Assembly (NCBI GenBank): GCA_025061735.1
Contig: JANXAU010000040.1
Coordinates: 44,259-108,258, forward strand
Length of the DNA: 64,000 nt
Origin: Candidatus Bipolaricaulota bacterium
GTDB taxonomy: Bacteria; Bipolaricaulota; Bipolaricaulia; RBG-16-55-9; DRXL01
Direction: 5' to 3'
The translations under genes and the position numbers were made by a program. Every line of letters begins with the position of its first letter. Within the stretch, counting starts at the first letter, position 1. The notes under the pieces are model-generated. The model made no database searches. It worked only from the letters and a program-made list of their open reading frames with translations, and was not told where the DNA came from. Below, piece by piece: positions 42,289 through 52,435 of the stretch.

Positions 42289-44217
42289 ATGCCGAAGATC
42301 GCTCCCTACGGCTCATGGAAGTCGCCGATCGCGGCAGACGTGATCGCCCGTGGCGCGGTGCGCCTCATGCAAGTCGTCCTCGACGGCGAGGACATCTATT
42401 GGCTTGAATCGCGCCCCGCCGAAGGCGGCCGCTACGTCATCGTCAAAAGATCCCCCGACGGCACCGTCCGCGATGTCACGCCCGCGCCGTTCTACGCCCG
42501 CACCACCGTACACGAGTACGGCGGCGGTGACTTTTTAGTTCATAACGGCACTGTCTACTTCTCAAACTTCAAGGATCAACGGCTCTACGCCCAAACACCG
42601 AGCACAGCTCCACAGCCCATCACCCCAGATAGAGCGTTTCGCTACGCCGACGCTGTGATAGATACTCACCGGAATCGCCTGATCTGCGTGCGCGAAGACC
42701 ACACCATTGCTGGGCGTGAGGCCGTCAATACGATCGTCGGCGTCAACCTTGACGGCGATCCCGACGGGGGAAGGGTGCTCGTCTCCGGGAACGACTTCTA
42801 CGCGTCTCCAAGAATCAGCCCCGAGGGCACCCGGCTCGCTTGGCTGGCCTGGAATCACCCAAACATGCCCTGGGACGGCACAGAGCTGTGGGTCGCCGAG
42901 ATCGCTCACGACGGCTCACTCAAAAATTTCCAGAAGATCGCAGGCGGGCCAACAGAGTCCATCTTTCAACCCGAATGGGCGCCCGACAGCACGCTCTATT
43001 TCGTCTCGGACCGCACAGGCTGGTGGAACCTCTATCGCTGGCGCGGCCGCCGGGTCGAAGCGCTCACGGATAGAGAAGCCGAGTTCGGTCAGCCCCAGTG
43101 GGTCTTTGGGATGTCGACGTATGGGTTTGTCTCGGAGCGCGAGCTCGTCTGCGCGTATACTCAGAACGGCACGTGGCGCTTGGCGCGCTTGGACACCGTC
43201 ACCAAAACGCTCCAAGAGATGGAAACTCCCTACACAGAGATTAGCTACGTGCGCGCCAGTGCTAACTCTGTGGTCTTTCGCGGGGGCTCCCCCACAGAGA
43301 TGCTCTCGATTGTCAGGCTTGATCTCAGAACCCGGAGATATGAAGTGCTGCGGCGCTCGAGTGACTTAAGCTTCGACGAAGGGTATCTCTCGTTTGCGCA
43401 GCCCATCGAGTTCCACACCGAGGGCGGCCAGACCGCCTATGCGTTCTTCTATCCCCCAAAGAACAGAGACTTTCAAGCCCCACCCGGCGAGAAGCCCCCG
43501 TTGTTGGTGCTCAGTCACGGCGGACCGACGAGCGCTACAACATCTACGCTCAAGTTGGAGATCCAGTTCTGGACGAGCCGCGGCTTCGCTGTTGTCGACG
43601 TCAACTATGGGGGAAGCACCGGCTACGGGCGCGCGTACCGTGAGCGCTTGAAGGGCCAGTGGGGCATCGTCGACGTTGACGACTGTGTCAACGCTGCTAA
43701 GTATTTAGTACAGCAAGGGCTTGTAGACGGCGAGCGCGTGGCGATCCGGGGCGGCAGCGCCGGCGGGTATACGACGCTGTGCGCTCTTACGTTTAGAAAG
43801 TTCTTCACAGCGGGGGCGAGCTACTTTGGCGTAAGCGATCTGGAAGCCCTCGATAGAGACACGCACAAGTTCGAGTCGCGCTACAATAGAAGCTTAATTG
43901 GGCCGTATCCTGAGCGGCGCGATCTGTATTATCAACGCTCACCGATCCATTTTGCTCATCAGATCTCGTGCCCCGTGATCTTCTTTCAGGGCCTAGAAGA
44001 CCGAGTCGTCCCCCCCAGTCAATCGGAGATGATGGTCGAGGCGTTGCGCAAGAAGGGCGTTCCTGTGGCGTATATCGCGTTTGAGGGGGAGCAGCACGGC
44101 TTTCGCAAGGCCGAGACGATCCAGCGGTCGCTCGAAGCCGAGCTGTACTTCTACTCGAAGGTCTTTGGATTTGAGGTCGCCGATCCTGTCCAACCGTTCA
44201 GCATCGACAATCTCTGA
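42289..44217 (+). CDS. S9 family prolyl-oligopeptidase-type serine peptidase
   Basis: 642 residues: an N-terminal beta-propeller (TolB-like repeats, for example [16 protein letters not shown]) and a C-terminal alpha/beta-hydrolase. The nucleophile is in [12 protein letters not shown] near residue 488, the Asp in [11 protein letters not shown] near 580 and the His in FEGEQHGFR near 610. No signal peptide is visible, so it is probably cytoplasmic and cleaves dipeptides or acyl groups from short peptides. It follows the glutaredoxin gene by 7 bases. Confidence 0.92.
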   Translation: MPKIAPYGSWKSPIAADVIARGAVRLMQVVLDGEDIYWLESRPAEGGRYVIVKRSPDGTVRDVTPAPFYARTTVHEYGGGDFLVHNGTVYFSNFKDQRLYAQTPSTAPQPITPDRAFRYADAVIDTHRNRLICVREDHTIAGREAVNTIVGVNLDGDPDGGRVLVSGNDFYASPRISPEGTRLAWLAWNHPNMPWDGTELWVAEIAHDGSLKNFQKIAGGPTESIFQPEWAPDSTLYFVSDRTGWWNLYRWRGRRVEALTDREAEFGQPQWVFGMSTYGFVSERELVCAYTQNGTWRLARLDTVTKTLQEMETPYTEISYVRASANSVVFRGGSPTEMLSIVRLDLRTRRYEVLRRSSDLSFDEGYLSFAQPIEFHTEGGQTAYAFFYPPKNRDFQAPPGEKPPLLVLSHGGPTSATTSTLKLEIQFWTSRGFAVVDVNYGGSTGYGRAYRERLKGQWGIVDVDDCVNAAKYLVQQGLVDGERVAIRGGSAGGYTTLCALTFRKFFTAGASYFGVSDLEALDRDTHKFESRYNRSLIGPYPERRDLYYQRSPIHFAHQISCPVIFFQGLEDRVVPPSQSEMMVEALRKKGVPVAYIAFEGEQHGFRKAETIQRSLEAELYFYSKVFGFEVADPVQPFSIDNL

Positions 44218-44235
44218 TACGAAGGAGGTCTTACG

Positions 44236-44916
44236 ATGGCGCGCGGTCTGGTTCTGGTCTTGTTCGGGATCTTGCTCTGGACGTTCGACGCGCTGGGACA
44301 AGAGATGCGCATCCCCACAAGAATAACAGTAGGATGGCTCTTCTCAGATCTCTCGGAACTGAATGCCGCGCTGCGCACCCGGGGATATCCTGAGCTGCAA
44401 GAGAATTTTTTCATCTGGGGAGGCGAAGGGTTTATCATTCCACCGGGAGTGATGGGAGCCTGGAGCCTCAGGCTCTCCAGTTGGCAGGGGAGCGTCGTGG
44501 CCAAGCGCGACGACAAGCTCTCCAGGTTCGTCTTGAGCGGGAGCGCAGGCACGCTGGAGTATCTGCTTTCCAAGGCGCTTCCAGCTCGCCTAGAAGTCTG
44601 GGCCTCTCTCAGGTTGGGGATCGGAGTGGCTGCCCTCACCGTGCTGGATCACCGCCCCACCAGCTTCGACGAAGCGCTGCAAAGCCCCGCTTCGGCTTCG
44701 TTAGGGCGCTGGTTCTTACTTCTTGGCCCGGGCATCAGCGCGAGCCTCCCAATCTTCAAGTTCCCCGGAGCCTCCTCTGTTGCTGTCGCCCTTAGGTTCT
44801 CTGTAGGTTACATGCTGACGTTTGATAACGGCGCGTGGGATCAAGAGGGTCGCGCTCTGAAGGGGCCTCCCGATAACTTCAACGGCTGGATCGTGCTTCT
44901 CGCTTTGGAGATCTAG
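44236..44916 (+). CDS. secreted protein of unknown function, barrel-like
   Basis: 226 residues with a signal peptide (LVLVLFGILLWTFDALGQ). The rest has alternating hydrophobic strands (LSSWQGSVVAKRDDKLSRFV, LRLGIGVAALTVLDHR) and a C-terminus WIVLLALEI, so an outer-membrane barrel is possible but unproven. GAAGGAGG precedes the ATG, 18 bases after the S9 peptidase. I do not recognise the family. Confidence 0.62.
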   Translation: MARGLVLVLFGILLWTFDALGQEMRIPTRITVGWLFSDLSELNAALRTRGYPELQENFFIWGGEGFIIPPGVMGAWSLRLSSWQGSVVAKRDDKLSRFVLSGSAGTLEYLLSKALPARLEVWASLRLGIGVAALTVLDHRPTSFDEALQSPASASLGRWFLLLGPGISASLPIFKFPGASSVAVALRFSVGYMLTFDNGAWDQEGRALKGPPDNFNGWIVLLALEI

Positions 44917-44932
44917 CCAAGCGACTCGACGC

Positions 44933-44961
44933 TTGCGCTCCAGAACGCTTTGCGGCATAAT
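44933..44961 (+). promoter_or_regulatory. MFS gene promoter, leaderless layout
   Basis: TTGCGC, a 17-base spacer and CATAAT; the -10 ends 9 bases before the ATG at 44971. Confidence 0.5.
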
Positions 44962-44970
44962 ACGTCCGCA

Positions 44971-46113
44971 ATGACCGACTCTAAATTCATCCGAGCACGC
45001 CTTGCGAATTTCCTCGCTACCACCGCAGGGACAATCGCCGGGACGTTTATCCCCCTCTATGCCCAGCAGCTCCACGCCGACGATGTCGGGATTGGGCTGT
45101 TAGCGGCTGCCAGTTCGATCGCTGTTGTCGTTGCGAATCTAATCTGCGGCCGCGCCGCCGACCGCTACGGCACGCGCGTCTTTATTGTCTTTGGGCTACT
45201 AGCCTCGGCGATCTCGACGGCGTTGCAGTTCTTCGCGTATGATTTTAGCTCGCTGGTCGTCTTGCGCGTTCTCAACGGCTTGACGCTGGGGGTCTATCCC
45301 GCCGCGCTCATCTCGCACGTGCAAGCTTCCAAAGAGCGTCTGGGGCGCTTTTCAGCCTTTGGGTCGTTGGGCTGGACCGTAGGGTCGCTCCTCTCCGGCA
45401 CCGTTGCGACGCATTTTACGATCAAAGGGACGTTTATCGCTGCATCGCTCTTGTTCTTTCTGGCGTATCTGTTGACGGCGCGCTTTGCGGTGCGCCCGCC
45501 CGACCCCGATGGCCGACCGCCTGTCTCGTTGTGGACGGTCTTCCAGCGCCAGCGCTCGACGTTTCTCTCTGTGTTTATTCGGCATACCGGGGCGCACATG
45601 GTCTGGGCCTATTGGCCGCTCTTTTTAAGCAAGCTGGGCGCCGATTATTTCTGGATCGGCGTGATCTCGGCGATCAACAGCGGCGTGCAGTTTTTGGTCA
45701 TGTACTACATGACCGATCACGCGTGGAGCAGCGGGCTGCTGCGCCTTGGGCTGTTGCTCTCCGGCGTCACGTTTGTCACGTTCGCGCTGGCCCCCAATTT
45801 CTGGTGGATCCTGCCCACGCAGATTCTCTTGGGGATTTCGTGGGCGCTGATCTACGTAGGCGGCCTGCGGGCGGCCACCGAGGGCCATCGCGACGCCGGC
45901 GCTGCCTCAGCGATCTTCACGTCGATTCTCAATCTCTCGATGGTGATCGGGCCGTTGCTGGGGGCCGTGATCGTCTCGTGGGGAGGCTATTACGCGGTGA
46001 TCTACGGCGGGGCGATCTCGTCGCTGGCGGCGTTTCTCTATCGGCATCTTAGCCTGACCCGCGCCCAGCGAGCCAAATCCAGCGAGCAACGCCGGGTCTC
46101 GGATCAGTGCTGA
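44971..46113 (+). CDS. major facilitator superfamily transporter
   Basis: 380 residues, about 12 hydrophobic helices, with an MFS loop RAADRYGTRVF after the second helix. NFLATTAGTIAGTFIPLYA and LVLFFLAYLLT-type helices are visible. The substrate is unknown; drug or small-organic efflux is a common role. The ATG at 44971 follows a promoter by 9 bases, so an upstream in-frame start at 44950 was rejected. Confidence 0.85.
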   Translation: MTDSKFIRARLANFLATTAGTIAGTFIPLYAQQLHADDVGIGLLAAASSIAVVVANLICGRAADRYGTRVFIVFGLLASAISTALQFFAYDFSSLVVLRVLNGLTLGVYPAALISHVQASKERLGRFSAFGSLGWTVGSLLSGTVATHFTIKGTFIAASLLFFLAYLLTARFAVRPPDPDGRPPVSLWTVFQRQRSTFLSVFIRHTGAHMVWAYWPLFLSKLGADYFWIGVISAINSGVQFLVMYYMTDHAWSSGLLRLGLLLSGVTFVTFALAPNFWWILPTQILLGISWALIYVGGLRAATEGHRDAGAASAIFTSILNLSMVIGPLLGAVIVSWGGYYAVIYGGAISSLAAFLYRHLSLTRAQRAKSSEQRRVSDQC

Positions 46114-46121
46114 ATCCGGGC

Positions 46122-46150
46122 TTGCAGAACGCCGACGATCTTGCTATTCT
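46122..46150 (+). promoter_or_regulatory. lepB operon promoter
   Basis: TTGCAG, a 17-base spacer and TATTCT, ahead of an AGGAGG ribosome site and the GTG start of lepB. Confidence 0.55.
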
Positions 46151-46177
46151 CAAAGACAATTCAGGAGGACATCTAAC

Positions 46178-46882
46178 GTGCTGGACAACGACAAGAACGC
46201 GGAGACCCCCGCCGACGGCGGCTCTCCCAGCGTGACCATCTCAGAAGAACCGGAGAGACCCAAACCGTGGGTGGCCCGCGCTCTCAATCGCTTGGGCATC
46301 CCCACAACCCCCAGCGCCGATTATATCTTAGATTGGGTCCAAGTCTTGGGCGTAGCCGTTGGCATCACGTTTCTCACGGTGAATTACGCCGTCGCGCGCG
46401 TCTACGTCCCCACCGGCTCGATGGAGCCGACGATCATGGCCGGCGACAGCTTCTTTGTGGATATGCTCACGTATCACTTTCGCCGGCCCAAGCCGGGGGA
46501 TATCATCGTCTTCTGGCGCTGCGAAAACGGCCGCTGCGATCGCTTGGTTAAGAGACTGATCGCTGTGGGCGGCCAGACCGTCCAGATCAAAGACTGCTTC
46601 ACCAAGCAGTACTCCGAAGAAGAGTGCGGCGTCTATATCAACGGGGAGAAGCCCAAAGACCCCGCGTTTCATCGTCCTTATTCGAGTGGGCCGTTGGGCG
46701 ACCAGATCCAGACCGTCCCCCCTGGGCATTATTTCGTGCTCGGTGATAATACCCATAACAGCTACGACAGTCGCTATTGGGGCTTCGTGCCCGAGAAAGA
46801 TTTCATCGGCGAGCCTTTCCTGCGCGTCTGGCCCGTCACGAGAATCGGCTTCATGAACGGGTATTTCTGGAGCAGCCGCTAG
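46178..46882 (+). CDS. lepB: signal peptidase I
   Basis: Cleaves signal peptides from exported proteins at the cytoplasmic membrane. 234 residues: one N-terminal helix near residues 50-75 and the catalytic domain with Ser in PTGSMEPTIMAGD, Lys in LVKRLIAVGGQ, and the box E motif GDNTHNSYDSRYWG. The start is GTG with AGGAGG nine bases upstream. It heads an operon with a PPC-domain gene and nadE. Confidence 0.95.
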   Translation: MLDNDKNAETPADGGSPSVTISEEPERPKPWVARALNRLGIPTTPSADYILDWVQVLGVAVGITFLTVNYAVARVYVPTGSMEPTIMAGDSFFVDMLTYHFRRPKPGDIIVFWRCENGRCDRLVKRLIAVGGQTVQIKDCFTKQYSEEECGVYINGEKPKDPAFHRPYSSGPLGDQIQTVPPGHYFVLGDNTHNSYDSRYWGFVPEKDFIGEPFLRVWPVTRIGFMNGYFWSSR

Positions 46883-46892
46883 GAGCACTCCA

Positions 46893-47306
46893 ATGTTCGT
46901 TGTGCAGACCGAATCAGAGATCGTTGTGCGCTTGCAGACGGGCGAAGACTTCTTTGCAGCCCTCGGCTCGTTGAACCTCACCGCCGGGGTGATCATCGGC
47001 GGAATCGGGATGCTGAAAGACGTCACGCTCGCCTTCTGGACGGGCAAAGAATATCTAGAACACAAGATCGCAGGGCCGGCGGAACTGCTCTCGCTTCAGG
47101 GGAACTTCTCGCTCCGAGACGGAAGATCGCACATTCACTGTCATGTCGTTTTGGGCCTAGAAGATGGCTCGACCGTAGGGGGCCATCTCTCTCGTGCTAT
47201 TGTGCACGAGACCAATGAGATTTACATCCGAAAGCTCGCTGGGGTCATCATGGAGCGCAAGCCGGAACCCAGCGGGCTGTTTGGGCTGTACCCTCGCAAA
47301 GGCTGA
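46893..47306 (+). CDS. PPC/DUF296-domain protein
   Basis: 137 residues of the plants-and-prokaryotes-conserved (PPC/DUF296) fold: GVIIGGIGMLKDVTLAF, SLRDGRSHIHCHVVLG with a metal-coordinating His cluster, GGHLSRAIV. A stand-alone trimeric domain, often seen as a DNA-associated or nucleotide-related protein; the function is not known. It lies 10 bases after lepB and 6 before nadE. Confidence 0.88.
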   Translation: MFVVQTESEIVVRLQTGEDFFAALGSLNLTAGVIIGGIGMLKDVTLAFWTGKEYLEHKIAGPAELLSLQGNFSLRDGRSHIHCHVVLGLEDGSTVGGHLSRAIVHETNEIYIRKLAGVIMERKPEPSGLFGLYPRKG

Positions 47307-47312
47307 TCGGGC

Positions 47313-48992
47313 GTGCGCGTAGGGCTGGCACAGATCAACACGACCGTTGGAGATTTCTCCGGCAACAGCGCAAAAGTTCTAGAATACTTAGAACGCGCTC
47401 GCGCCGCCGATCTCGATCTCGTTGCTTTTCCCGAGCTGACCCTCTGTGGCTATCCTCCAGAAGATCTCGTCTTCCGTCGGGATTTTCGCCGGGCTTGCTC
47501 TGACGCGCTCCAGCAGATCGTCCCCAAGGTGCGCGATCTCATCGCGATTGTGGGCTTCGTCGAAGAAGATCAGAATTCTGTTTATAACTCCGCTGCCGTG
47601 ATCGCTGAGGGCCGTCTGATAGGGATCTATCGCAAGCACTTCTTGCCCAATTACGGGGTCTTCGACGAGCTGCGCTACTTCGCGCCGGGGAGCGAAGCTC
47701 TGCTCTTCACCGACGGGCAGCTCGCGTTCGGCGTGACGATCTGCGAAGATTTATGGCGACCGGGCGGGCCAGTCAGCGTGCTGGCGCACGCCGGCGCGCA
47801 GCTGATTGTGAATATTTCTGCGTCGCCCTACGAGATCGAAAAAGGGCGCCAGCGCGAAGCGCTCTTCTCCGCGCGCGCCACCCAAGAGCAGACCGCGCTC
47901 GCGTTCTGCAATCTCATCGGCGGGCAAGACGAACTGATCTTCGACGGACAGAGTCTCATCTATAACGCCAACGGGGAGTTGCTCGCGCGGGCCAGAGCCT
48001 TTGAAGAAGACTTGCTGATTGCCGATCTAGAGCTTCAGCCTCAAAAGACCGTGCGCCCAAGCAAGGGCGTGACGGTGATACGCTTGTCAAAGGGGCTGCG
48101 CGCTCCCCAGCGCGTATTAACAGCCCGCATCGAGCCGACGCTCCCCGACGACGAAGCGATCTACCGCGCGTTGGTCTTAGCGACGAGAGACTATCTGAGA
48201 AAGAACGGCTTTCAGCGCGCCTTGGTTGGGCTGTCAGGGGGCATCGATTCTTCGCTAGTGGCGACCATCGCGACCGATGCGCTGGGCGCCGAGAACGTCA
48301 TGGGGGTCTTTCTCCCCTCGAGACTGACTTCGCAAGAGAGCCGCGAGATCGTCCAGCAGTTAGCGCGCAATCTCAAGATTAAATTATTTGTGCTCGAGAT
48401 AGACGCGCTCTACGAGCGAGCGCTTCAGACGCTCGCGCCGATCTTCGCGGGCGCGCCCCCCGACGCCACCGAAGAGAACCTACAGGCGCGCCTGCGCGCT
48501 CTGCTCTGGATGGCTCTTTCTAATAAGTTGAACGCTCTCGTCTTAACCGCGGGGAACAAGAGCGAACTCTCGGTGGGCTACGCGACGCTCTACGGCGACT
48601 TGGCCGGCGGCTTCGCCGTGCTCAAAGATATCTCCAAGACGCGCGTCTATAGATTAGCGCGATGGCGCAACTCGCAAAGCCCGGTCATCCCCACAAGGGC
48701 GTTGACCAGAGCGCCGACCGCCGAGCTACGCCCCCATCAGACCGACGAGGCCGATCTCCCCCTGCCCTATAGCGATCTCGATCGCGTGCTCGAAGCGCTG
48801 ATCGAGCGCAACGAGAGCATCGAGCAGATCGCAGACTCTCTGAAAATACCTAAAGAAGCCGTGCGCCGTGTGACAGCATTAGTAGCCCAGAGCGAGTACA
48901 AGCGTCGGCAAGCGCCCGTGGGGCCGAAGATCACCCGACGAGCCTTCGGGCGCGACTGGCGACAACCGATCACCCAACGCTATCTGACGTAG
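47313..48992 (+). CDS. nadE: glutamine-dependent NAD+ synthetase
   Basis: 559 residues, two enzymes fused: an N-terminal nitrilase-type glutaminase (Glu in FPELTLCGYPPEDL, Lys in IYRKHFLPN, Cys in GVTICEDLW near 150) and a C-terminal synthetase with the P-loop-like GLSGGIDSSLVATI near 310 and LTAGNKSELSVGY. The final step of NAD synthesis. The start is GTG; the 3' end is 10 bases from the convergent mutS. Confidence 0.94.
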   Translation: MRVGLAQINTTVGDFSGNSAKVLEYLERARAADLDLVAFPELTLCGYPPEDLVFRRDFRRACSDALQQIVPKVRDLIAIVGFVEEDQNSVYNSAAVIAEGRLIGIYRKHFLPNYGVFDELRYFAPGSEALLFTDGQLAFGVTICEDLWRPGGPVSVLAHAGAQLIVNISASPYEIEKGRQREALFSARATQEQTALAFCNLIGGQDELIFDGQSLIYNANGELLARARAFEEDLLIADLELQPQKTVRPSKGVTVIRLSKGLRAPQRVLTARIEPTLPDDEAIYRALVLATRDYLRKNGFQRALVGLSGGIDSSLVATIATDALGAENVMGVFLPSRLTSQESREIVQQLARNLKIKLFVLEIDALYERALQTLAPIFAGAPPDATEENLQARLRALLWMALSNKLNALVLTAGNKSELSVGYATLYGDLAGGFAVLKDISKTRVYRLARWRNSQSPVIPTRALTRAPTAELRPHQTDEADLPLPYSDLDRVLEALIERNESIEQIADSLKIPKEAVRRVTALVAQSEYKRRQAPVGPKITRRAFGRDWRQPITQRYLT

Positions 48993-49001
48993 CACCTCAC
49001 C

Positions 49002-51572
49002 TCAAGAGAGCTGCGCCTTCAGCTGAGCCAACACTTCCAGAGCCTCCAGCGGGCTGAGCTTGTTGATATCTATCTCTTTGAGCCGCTGGAGCACGGGGTG
49101 CTCCTCGGCTCGAAAGATCGCCAGCTGTCGAACAAAGCGGGGATCGCGCTTGCGAAGCTCTCCCATCGCATCGAGGGGATTGTTCTGTAAGATCTTCTGC
49201 AAGATCTCGTCGGCCCTCTGGGTCACCGAGCTGGGCAGGCCGGCCATGCGCGCCACGTGCACGCCGTAGCTGCCCTCGGCAGCGCCTTCGGCTATCTGGT
49301 GCAGAAAGATCACTTGGTTGCTGTACTCTTTGACGAGCGCGTTCATGTTTTTGATCCCCGGCACGCGCTCGGCCAGCTTCGTCAGCTCGTGATAGTGGGT
49401 CGCAAAGAGCGTCTTGGCCTTGGTCTGGGTGGCCAAGTGCTCGGCTACTGCCCATGCGATGCTCACACCGTCGAACGTGCTCGTGCCCCGCCCCATCTCG
49501 TCCAAGATAATCAAGCTGCGCTCGGTCGCGTTGTTGAGGATATTAGCCGTCTCGAGCATCTCGACCATGAAGGTGCTGTAGCCCGAAGCGAGCATGTCGC
49601 TGGCGCCAACGCGCGCAAAGATCTTATCTACAATCGGCAGCTCCGCGGCTGTCGCCGGCACGAACGACCCGATCTGCGCCATCAGAGCGATCAGCGCGAT
49701 CTGTCTTAAGTAGACGCTCTTGCCGCTCATGTTAGGTCCGGTCAAGATCACGAGATGCTCGTCTTCTTTTAAGTGAAGGTCGTTGGGGACGAACTGCCCG
49801 CTGGCGAGCAGGCGTTCGACGATGGGGTGTCGGCCCTCGCGAATCGAGATCGCTCTTCTCTCCGTAAAGCGCGGGCGCGTGTAGCGATGGAGCTGCGCCA
49901 CTTCGGCCAAGCTGCTCCACAGGTCAAGCTGCGCTACGATCTGTGCGAATTGCTGAATCTCTCGGATCTTTTGAGCAGCTTGGTCCCGCACCTGACAGAA
50001 GAGTTCGTACTCCAGGCGCTTGGCGCGCTCTTCGGCCGAGAGAATCTTCTCTTCGTACTCTTTGAGTTCGGGCGTGACAAAGCGCTCGGCGTTGGCCAAC
50101 GTCTGCTTTCTGTGATAATCCGCAGGCACGCGCTTGGCCGCGGCCTTGCTCACTTCGAGATAATACCCAAAGACGGTATTGAAGCCGACTTTGAGCGTCT
50201 GAATCTGAGTGCGCTCGCGCTCGCGGGCTTCGAGTTCTAGGATCTTGCGCTTATAGATCCTCTGCTGAGCGTGAAGCTCGTCAAGTTCTGGCGAGAAGCC
50301 ATCTTTGATGATATGGCCCTCTTTGAGTTCGAGGGGGGCGTCGTCGCGAATGGCGCGACTGAGCAATTGATTCAGCTCTTCTAGTGAGAGGGAGTCGAGC
50401 GTCTGCGCGGCGTGCCGCAGCAGCACGGGCGCCTCTTGCTCACCCCATTCTGTCAGTTGTCTGCGCAGCTCCGGCAGATGCTCTAGAGACTGGCGCAACG
50501 CGAGCAGGTCTCTGGGGGTAGAGCGTCCCGCGCCCAAACGCCCCGCCAATCTCTCCAGATCACCAAGACGCTTCAGGAGTTGGCGCAGCTCGCCGCGCTC
50601 CAAGCCGCGCTCGAAGAAGAACTCTACGGCGTCGAGGCGACGCTCGATCTCCGTGCGATCTAAGAGAGGAGCCGAGAGCCATTGCCGCAAGAGGCGTTCC
50701 CCCATGCTCGTGAGGGTCTGATTGAGCACCGAGAAGAGCGTCGCTTGGGAGCTGCTGGTGCGCAGCTCCTCGAAGATCTCCAAGTTGCGTTGCGTGAACG
50801 CGTCTAGGGTCATCTGCTGGGAGAGCGCGTAAAACTTTGGGGGACTCAAGTGATGCAGTGCGTCTCTTTGGGTCTCTTGCAGATACGAGAGCAATCCGGC
50901 GGCGCTGCGCGCCGCAAGTTCGGTCAACCCCAGACCGTCCAAGGAGACCAGCCCGAAGCGCTGAAGCAGCGTCTTTATCTGAAAGCCGAAGGGGTCGCGT
51001 TCGCTGCGGGCGGCGGGAAGCTCTGGCGCTTCGAGGGGCCAGCGTTGCAAAAAGCCCTTGGGCAGCACCATCTCGGTGGGTTTAAGGCGCAACAGCTCGT
51101 GGCGCAGCTCAGAAAAAGCAAGCTCGGTGGCGCGAAAATCGCCCGTGGAGACATCGGCATAGGCCAAGCCGATGCGCTCGTCTTCGTCATAGAGGGCCGC
51201 GATATAATTGTTCTGCCCGCGCTCTAGCAGCTCTTCTTCTAAGACCGTCCCCGGCGTGATAATCCGCACGACGCCGCGCTCGACCAAGCCCTTGGCCTCA
51301 TGAGCCTCCTGGAGCTGCTCGCAGATCGCGACTTTATAGCCCTTCTTCAAGAGCTGATTGATATAGAACGTCGCGCGCTTGATGGGCACTCCGGCCATGG
51401 GGGCGTCTTCGCGCTTGGTCAGCGCGATCTCCAGCTCTCTGGCGGTCAGCTCGGCGTCTTCAAAGAACGTCTCGTAGAAGTCGCCCAACTGAAAGAAGAG
51501 AATAACGTCTTGGTGTTGAGCTTTGATGCGCAGGTACTGCTGCATCATGGGGGTAAGTCTGGGCTTGGCCAT
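49002..51572 (-). CDS. mutS: DNA mismatch repair protein MutS
   Basis: 856 residues. The mismatch-binding N-terminus (DVILFFQLGDFYETFFEDAE) with Phe-x-Glu, the clamp and lever domains, then Walker A ILTGPNMSGKSVYLRQIA near residue 610 and LDEMGRGTSTFDG. The C-terminal ITPLEAL-like SPLEALEVLAQLK is present, so the protein is complete. The promoter -10 is 9 bases before the ATG. It is divergent from coaX. Confidence 0.97.
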   Translation of the reverse strand: MAKPRLTPMMQQYLRIKAQHQDVILFFQLGDFYETFFEDAELTARELEIALTKREDAPMAGVPIKRATFYINQLLKKGYKVAICEQLQEAHEAKGLVERGVVRIITPGTVLEEELLERGQNNYIAALYDEDERIGLAYADVSTGDFRATELAFSELRHELLRLKPTEMVLPKGFLQRWPLEAPELPAARSERDPFGFQIKTLLQRFGLVSLDGLGLTELAARSAAGLLSYLQETQRDALHHLSPPKFYALSQQMTLDAFTQRNLEIFEELRTSSSQATLFSVLNQTLTSMGERLLRQWLSAPLLDRTEIERRLDAVEFFFERGLERGELRQLLKRLGDLERLAGRLGAGRSTPRDLLALRQSLEHLPELRRQLTEWGEQEAPVLLRHAAQTLDSLSLEELNQLLSRAIRDDAPLELKEGHIIKDGFSPELDELHAQQRIYKRKILELEARERERTQIQTLKVGFNTVFGYYLEVSKAAAKRVPADYHRKQTLANAERFVTPELKEYEEKILSAEERAKRLEYELFCQVRDQAAQKIREIQQFAQIVAQLDLWSSLAEVAQLHRYTRPRFTERRAISIREGRHPIVERLLASGQFVPNDLHLKEDEHLVILTGPNMSGKSVYLRQIALIALMAQIGSFVPATAAELPIVDKIFARVGASDMLASGYSTFMVEMLETANILNNATERSLIILDEMGRGTSTFDGVSIAWAVAEHLATQTKAKTLFATHYHELTKLAERVPGIKNMNALVKEYSNQVIFLHQIAEGAAEGSYGVHVARMAGLPSSVTQRADEILQKILQNNPLDAMGELRKRDPRFVRQLAIFRAEEHPVLQRLKEIDINKLSPLEALEVLAQLKAQLS

Positions 51573-51581
51573 ACGGTTTGC

Positions 51582-51610
51582 ATCATAGCAGCTCGGTTCG
51601 CCCTTGGCAA
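51582..51610 (-). promoter_or_regulatory. mutS promoter, leaderless layout, overlapping the coaX promoter
   Basis: TTGCCA, 17-base spacer, TATGAT on the minus strand, 9 bases before the mutS ATG. On the other strand TAGAAT at 51621 lies 8 bases before the coaX GTG, so both divergent transcripts look leaderless. Confidence 0.6.
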
Positions 51611-51634
51611 GCCGTTAGAGTAGAATAACAGGCT

Positions 51635-52435
51635 GTGAGAGTCAAGAGGACCCAAAAGAAGCGTCGGGTGTTGCTGGCCCTCGATGTCGGCAACACGATG
51701 ACCAAGCTGGGGCTGTTCCGGAGCGAAAAGCTGCTTGCGGATTTTCAGCTTGCTTCCAATCGCGAGCGCACCGCCGATGAGTTGGGGTTGCAGATCAAAG
51801 CGCTGCTACACGATCTGGACCCTCCCGAAGACGTGATCATCAGCTCGGTCGTGCCCCATCTCAACGCAGCGTTGGCGCGGGCCTTCGAGCGCCATTTTCA
51901 TCTTGAGCCGCAATTTTTGAGCCATCGCTGGGGATTGATCAAGCTCGATGTGGAAGAGCCGTCCAAGGTCGGGGCGGATCGCATCGCCGACTCGATTGGG
52001 GGTTTTCATTTGTATGGCGGGCCGCTGCTGACGATCAACTTTGGCACCGCGACGGTCTTCAATCTCATCTCCAAGGAGGGGCACTTTTTGGGAGGAGCGA
52101 TTGCTCCCCAGATGGAGATGGCCGCCGCGGCGCTGACGCAGCGCGCGGCGCAGCTCTACGAAGTCGAGCTGCAGCTTCCCAACAGCGTGATCGGCAAGAC
52201 CACCGAGGACAACATTCGGGCCGGGTTTGTGCTGGGCTTTCTCGACCTGGTGCGCGGCCTGATCGAACGGTTCCGTCGCGAAGCGCGCGCCCCTCTCAGG
52301 GTCGTAGCGACCGGCGGACGCGGAGAGTTCTTCGCCAAGCACCTTCCAGAGATCTCCCATTACGACCCCTATCTGACGCTCAAGGGCCTGCGCATCGCGT
52401 GGCAGCTCCACCAAGAACGCAACACCGCCCCTTGA
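51635..52435 (+). CDS. coaX: type III pantothenate kinase
   Basis: 266 residues, ASKHA-fold kinase for the first step of coenzyme A synthesis. LLALDVGNTMTKLGLF near residue 15 (phosphate 1 loop, Asp), KVGADRIADSIGG near 110 and LLTINFGTATVFNLI (phosphate 2), GGAIAPQMEM near 155. The start is a GTG with a TAGAAT box 8 bases upstream. The stop (52435) lies within the promoter of the next operon, so readthrough is likely limited. Confidence 0.93.
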   Translation: MRVKRTQKKRRVLLALDVGNTMTKLGLFRSEKLLADFQLASNRERTADELGLQIKALLHDLDPPEDVIISSVVPHLNAALARAFERHFHLEPQFLSHRWGLIKLDVEEPSKVGADRIADSIGGFHLYGGPLLTINFGTATVFNLISKEGHFLGGAIAPQMEMAAAALTQRAAQLYEVELQLPNSVIGKTTEDNIRAGFVLGFLDLVRGLIERFRREARAPLRVVATGGRGEFFAKHLPEISHYDPYLTLKGLRIAWQLHQERNTAP

